From Burkholderiales bacterium (lineage in GTDB: Bacteria; Pseudomonadota; Gammaproteobacteria; Burkholderiales; Burkholderiaceae_D): DNA of 5,767 nt. Below, one piece after another: positions 5,135 to 5,767 of this stretch. A program made the position numbers and the translations under genes. The notes under the pieces are model-generated. The model worked only from the letters and a program-made list of their open reading frames with translations. It searched no databases and was not told the DNA's origin. The stretch covers positions 1 to 5,767 of the forward strand of contig JACPVY010000574.1 in the NCBI GenBank assembly GCA_016197345.1, read 5' to 3'. Numbering within the stretch: the stretch's first letter is position 1; every line of letters starts with the position of its first letter.

Positions 5135-5767
5135 GTGACTCTCTTCATCCCACCTTTGGCGCAACAAATCGCTGCCCAGTTTCATTCCGCTAGCGCACAA
5201 CACGCGATGCAACATGATGAAGCTGAACCCTTGCGCCTTGCAATCGCCTATAGCGGCGGCCTCGATTCTACGGTGTTACTGCATCTCGCCGCTAAGTTGG
5301 CACAAGCACCGCTACAACTGTTTGCTTTCCACATCCATCACGGCATTAGCGCGCATGCCGACGCTTGGCTGACGCATTGCGCCGCCACTTGTGCGCAATT
5401 AGGGGTGCGTTTTGCCAGCGAACGCATTGCGCTACGCGATTGGCAAGGTGAAGGCTTAGAGCAAGCCGCGCGTGAGCAACGCTATGCGGCGCTCGGGCAG
5501 CTTTGTCGCCAACATCAAGTGACACACCTGCTAACCGCACACCATCTCGATGATCAAGCTGAAACAGTTCTTTTGCAAATGCTGCGCGGCTCTGGCGTGG
5601 CAGGGATTGCAGCGATGGATAGCGCGAATATCGCACCGGGTTTGCTGGGCGACGCGCACACGGTCATCATGCGCCCCTTGCTCGCGGTATCGCGCGCGCA
5701 ATTGCAAGCCTATAGCGATCAGCATCAGCTTCAACATATCGAAGACGAATCCAATCTCGATCCACGC
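5135..5767 (+). CDS. tilS: tRNA(Ile)-lysidine synthase (first 211 codons, runs off the right edge)
   Basis: TilS uses ATP and lysine to convert C34 of tRNA-Ile2 (anticodon CAU) to lysidine, so that the tRNA reads AUA as isoleucine. Visible features are the PP-loop SGGLDS at about residues 40-45, FHIHHGIS, EQAAREQRYAAL, the HHLDDQAET motif at 136-144, LRGSGVAG, RPLL with VSR, and EDESNLDPR at the edge. These identify TilS rather than other N-type ATPases. The frame is open from just after a TAG at 5078-5080. GTG 5135 (VTLFIPPLAQQIAAQF) is preferred because it gives a plausible N-terminal helix, but it has only a weak ribosome binding site. ATG 5207 would leave about 15 residues before the PP-loop, also tolerable, and TTG 5105 is a third option. 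The 123-base gap after accA has only weak short inverted repeats (for example ACCAT/ATGGT near 5051-5065), so cotranscription is likely. Confidence 0.93.
   Translation, partial: MTLFIPPLAQQIAAQFHSASAQHAMQHDEAEPLRLAIAYSGGLDSTVLLHLAAKLAQAPLQLFAFHIHHGISAHADAWLTHCAATCAQLGVRFASERIALRDWQGEGLEQAAREQRYAALGQLCRQHQVTHLLTAHHLDDQAETVLLQMLRGSGVAGIAAMDSANIAPGLLGDAHTVIMRPLLAVSRAQLQAYSDQHQLQHIEDESNLDPR

Noticed and set aside
1..5767. CRISPR array, insertion sequence, tRNA or rRNA gene
   Set aside because: I saw no regularly spaced repeats, transposase, terminal inverted repeats with target duplication, or tRNA T-arm/acceptor pattern.

Overview
The window looks like chromosomal housekeeping DNA from a betaproteobacterium. 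The best fit is the Burkholderiales, probably an Oxalobacteraceae-type organism of moderate GC. This rests on the gene order cysS - 3-methyladenine DNA glycosylase - accA - tilS, with a TPR protein and a putative L,D-transpeptidase gene pointing the other way, and on how closely the proteins resemble my memory of that group. No database search was possible, so the genus is left open.

Layout. Positions 1-1584 (minus strand) hold two genes joined by a TGATG stop/start overlap. The first is an exported TPR protein with a long Pro/Ala/Lys/Glu-rich linker and a C-terminal NTF2-like domain. The second is the N-terminus of an exported protein, probably an L,D-transpeptidase, running off the left edge. 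Positions 1585-2105 are a long divergent intergenic region with no convincing protein gene. It holds a nested inverted repeat (1794-1844), a tandem 8-bp direct repeat (1933-1951), a 12-codon leader-type ORF with a good Shine-Dalgarno sequence (2025-2063), a small hairpin, and a perfect 12-bp palindrome two bases before cysS. Positions 2106-5767 (plus strand) hold a tight operon-like series: intact cysS, an intact AlkA-like DNA glycosylase overlapping it by ATGA, a broken accA, and the first 211 codons of tilS.

How the genes fit together. The left pair would act in the envelope on peptidoglycan. The right series mixes translation (CysS charges tRNA-Cys; TilS makes lysidine in tRNA-Ile), DNA repair (alkylated-base excision) and fatty-acid synthesis (AccA, carboxyltransferase alpha subunit of acetyl-CoA carboxylase).

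The most striking observation is accA. About 60 conserved codons are missing after residue 47, and the join is out of frame, giving a stop after codon 53. The rest of the gene looks normal. AccA is normally essential, so either the assembly or clone is wrong here, another acetyl-CoA carboxylase copy exists, or the allele is a genuine recent lesion. I did not find a clearly new defence or mobile system. The other candidates for something undescribed are the regulatory-looking structures between 1794 and 2105.
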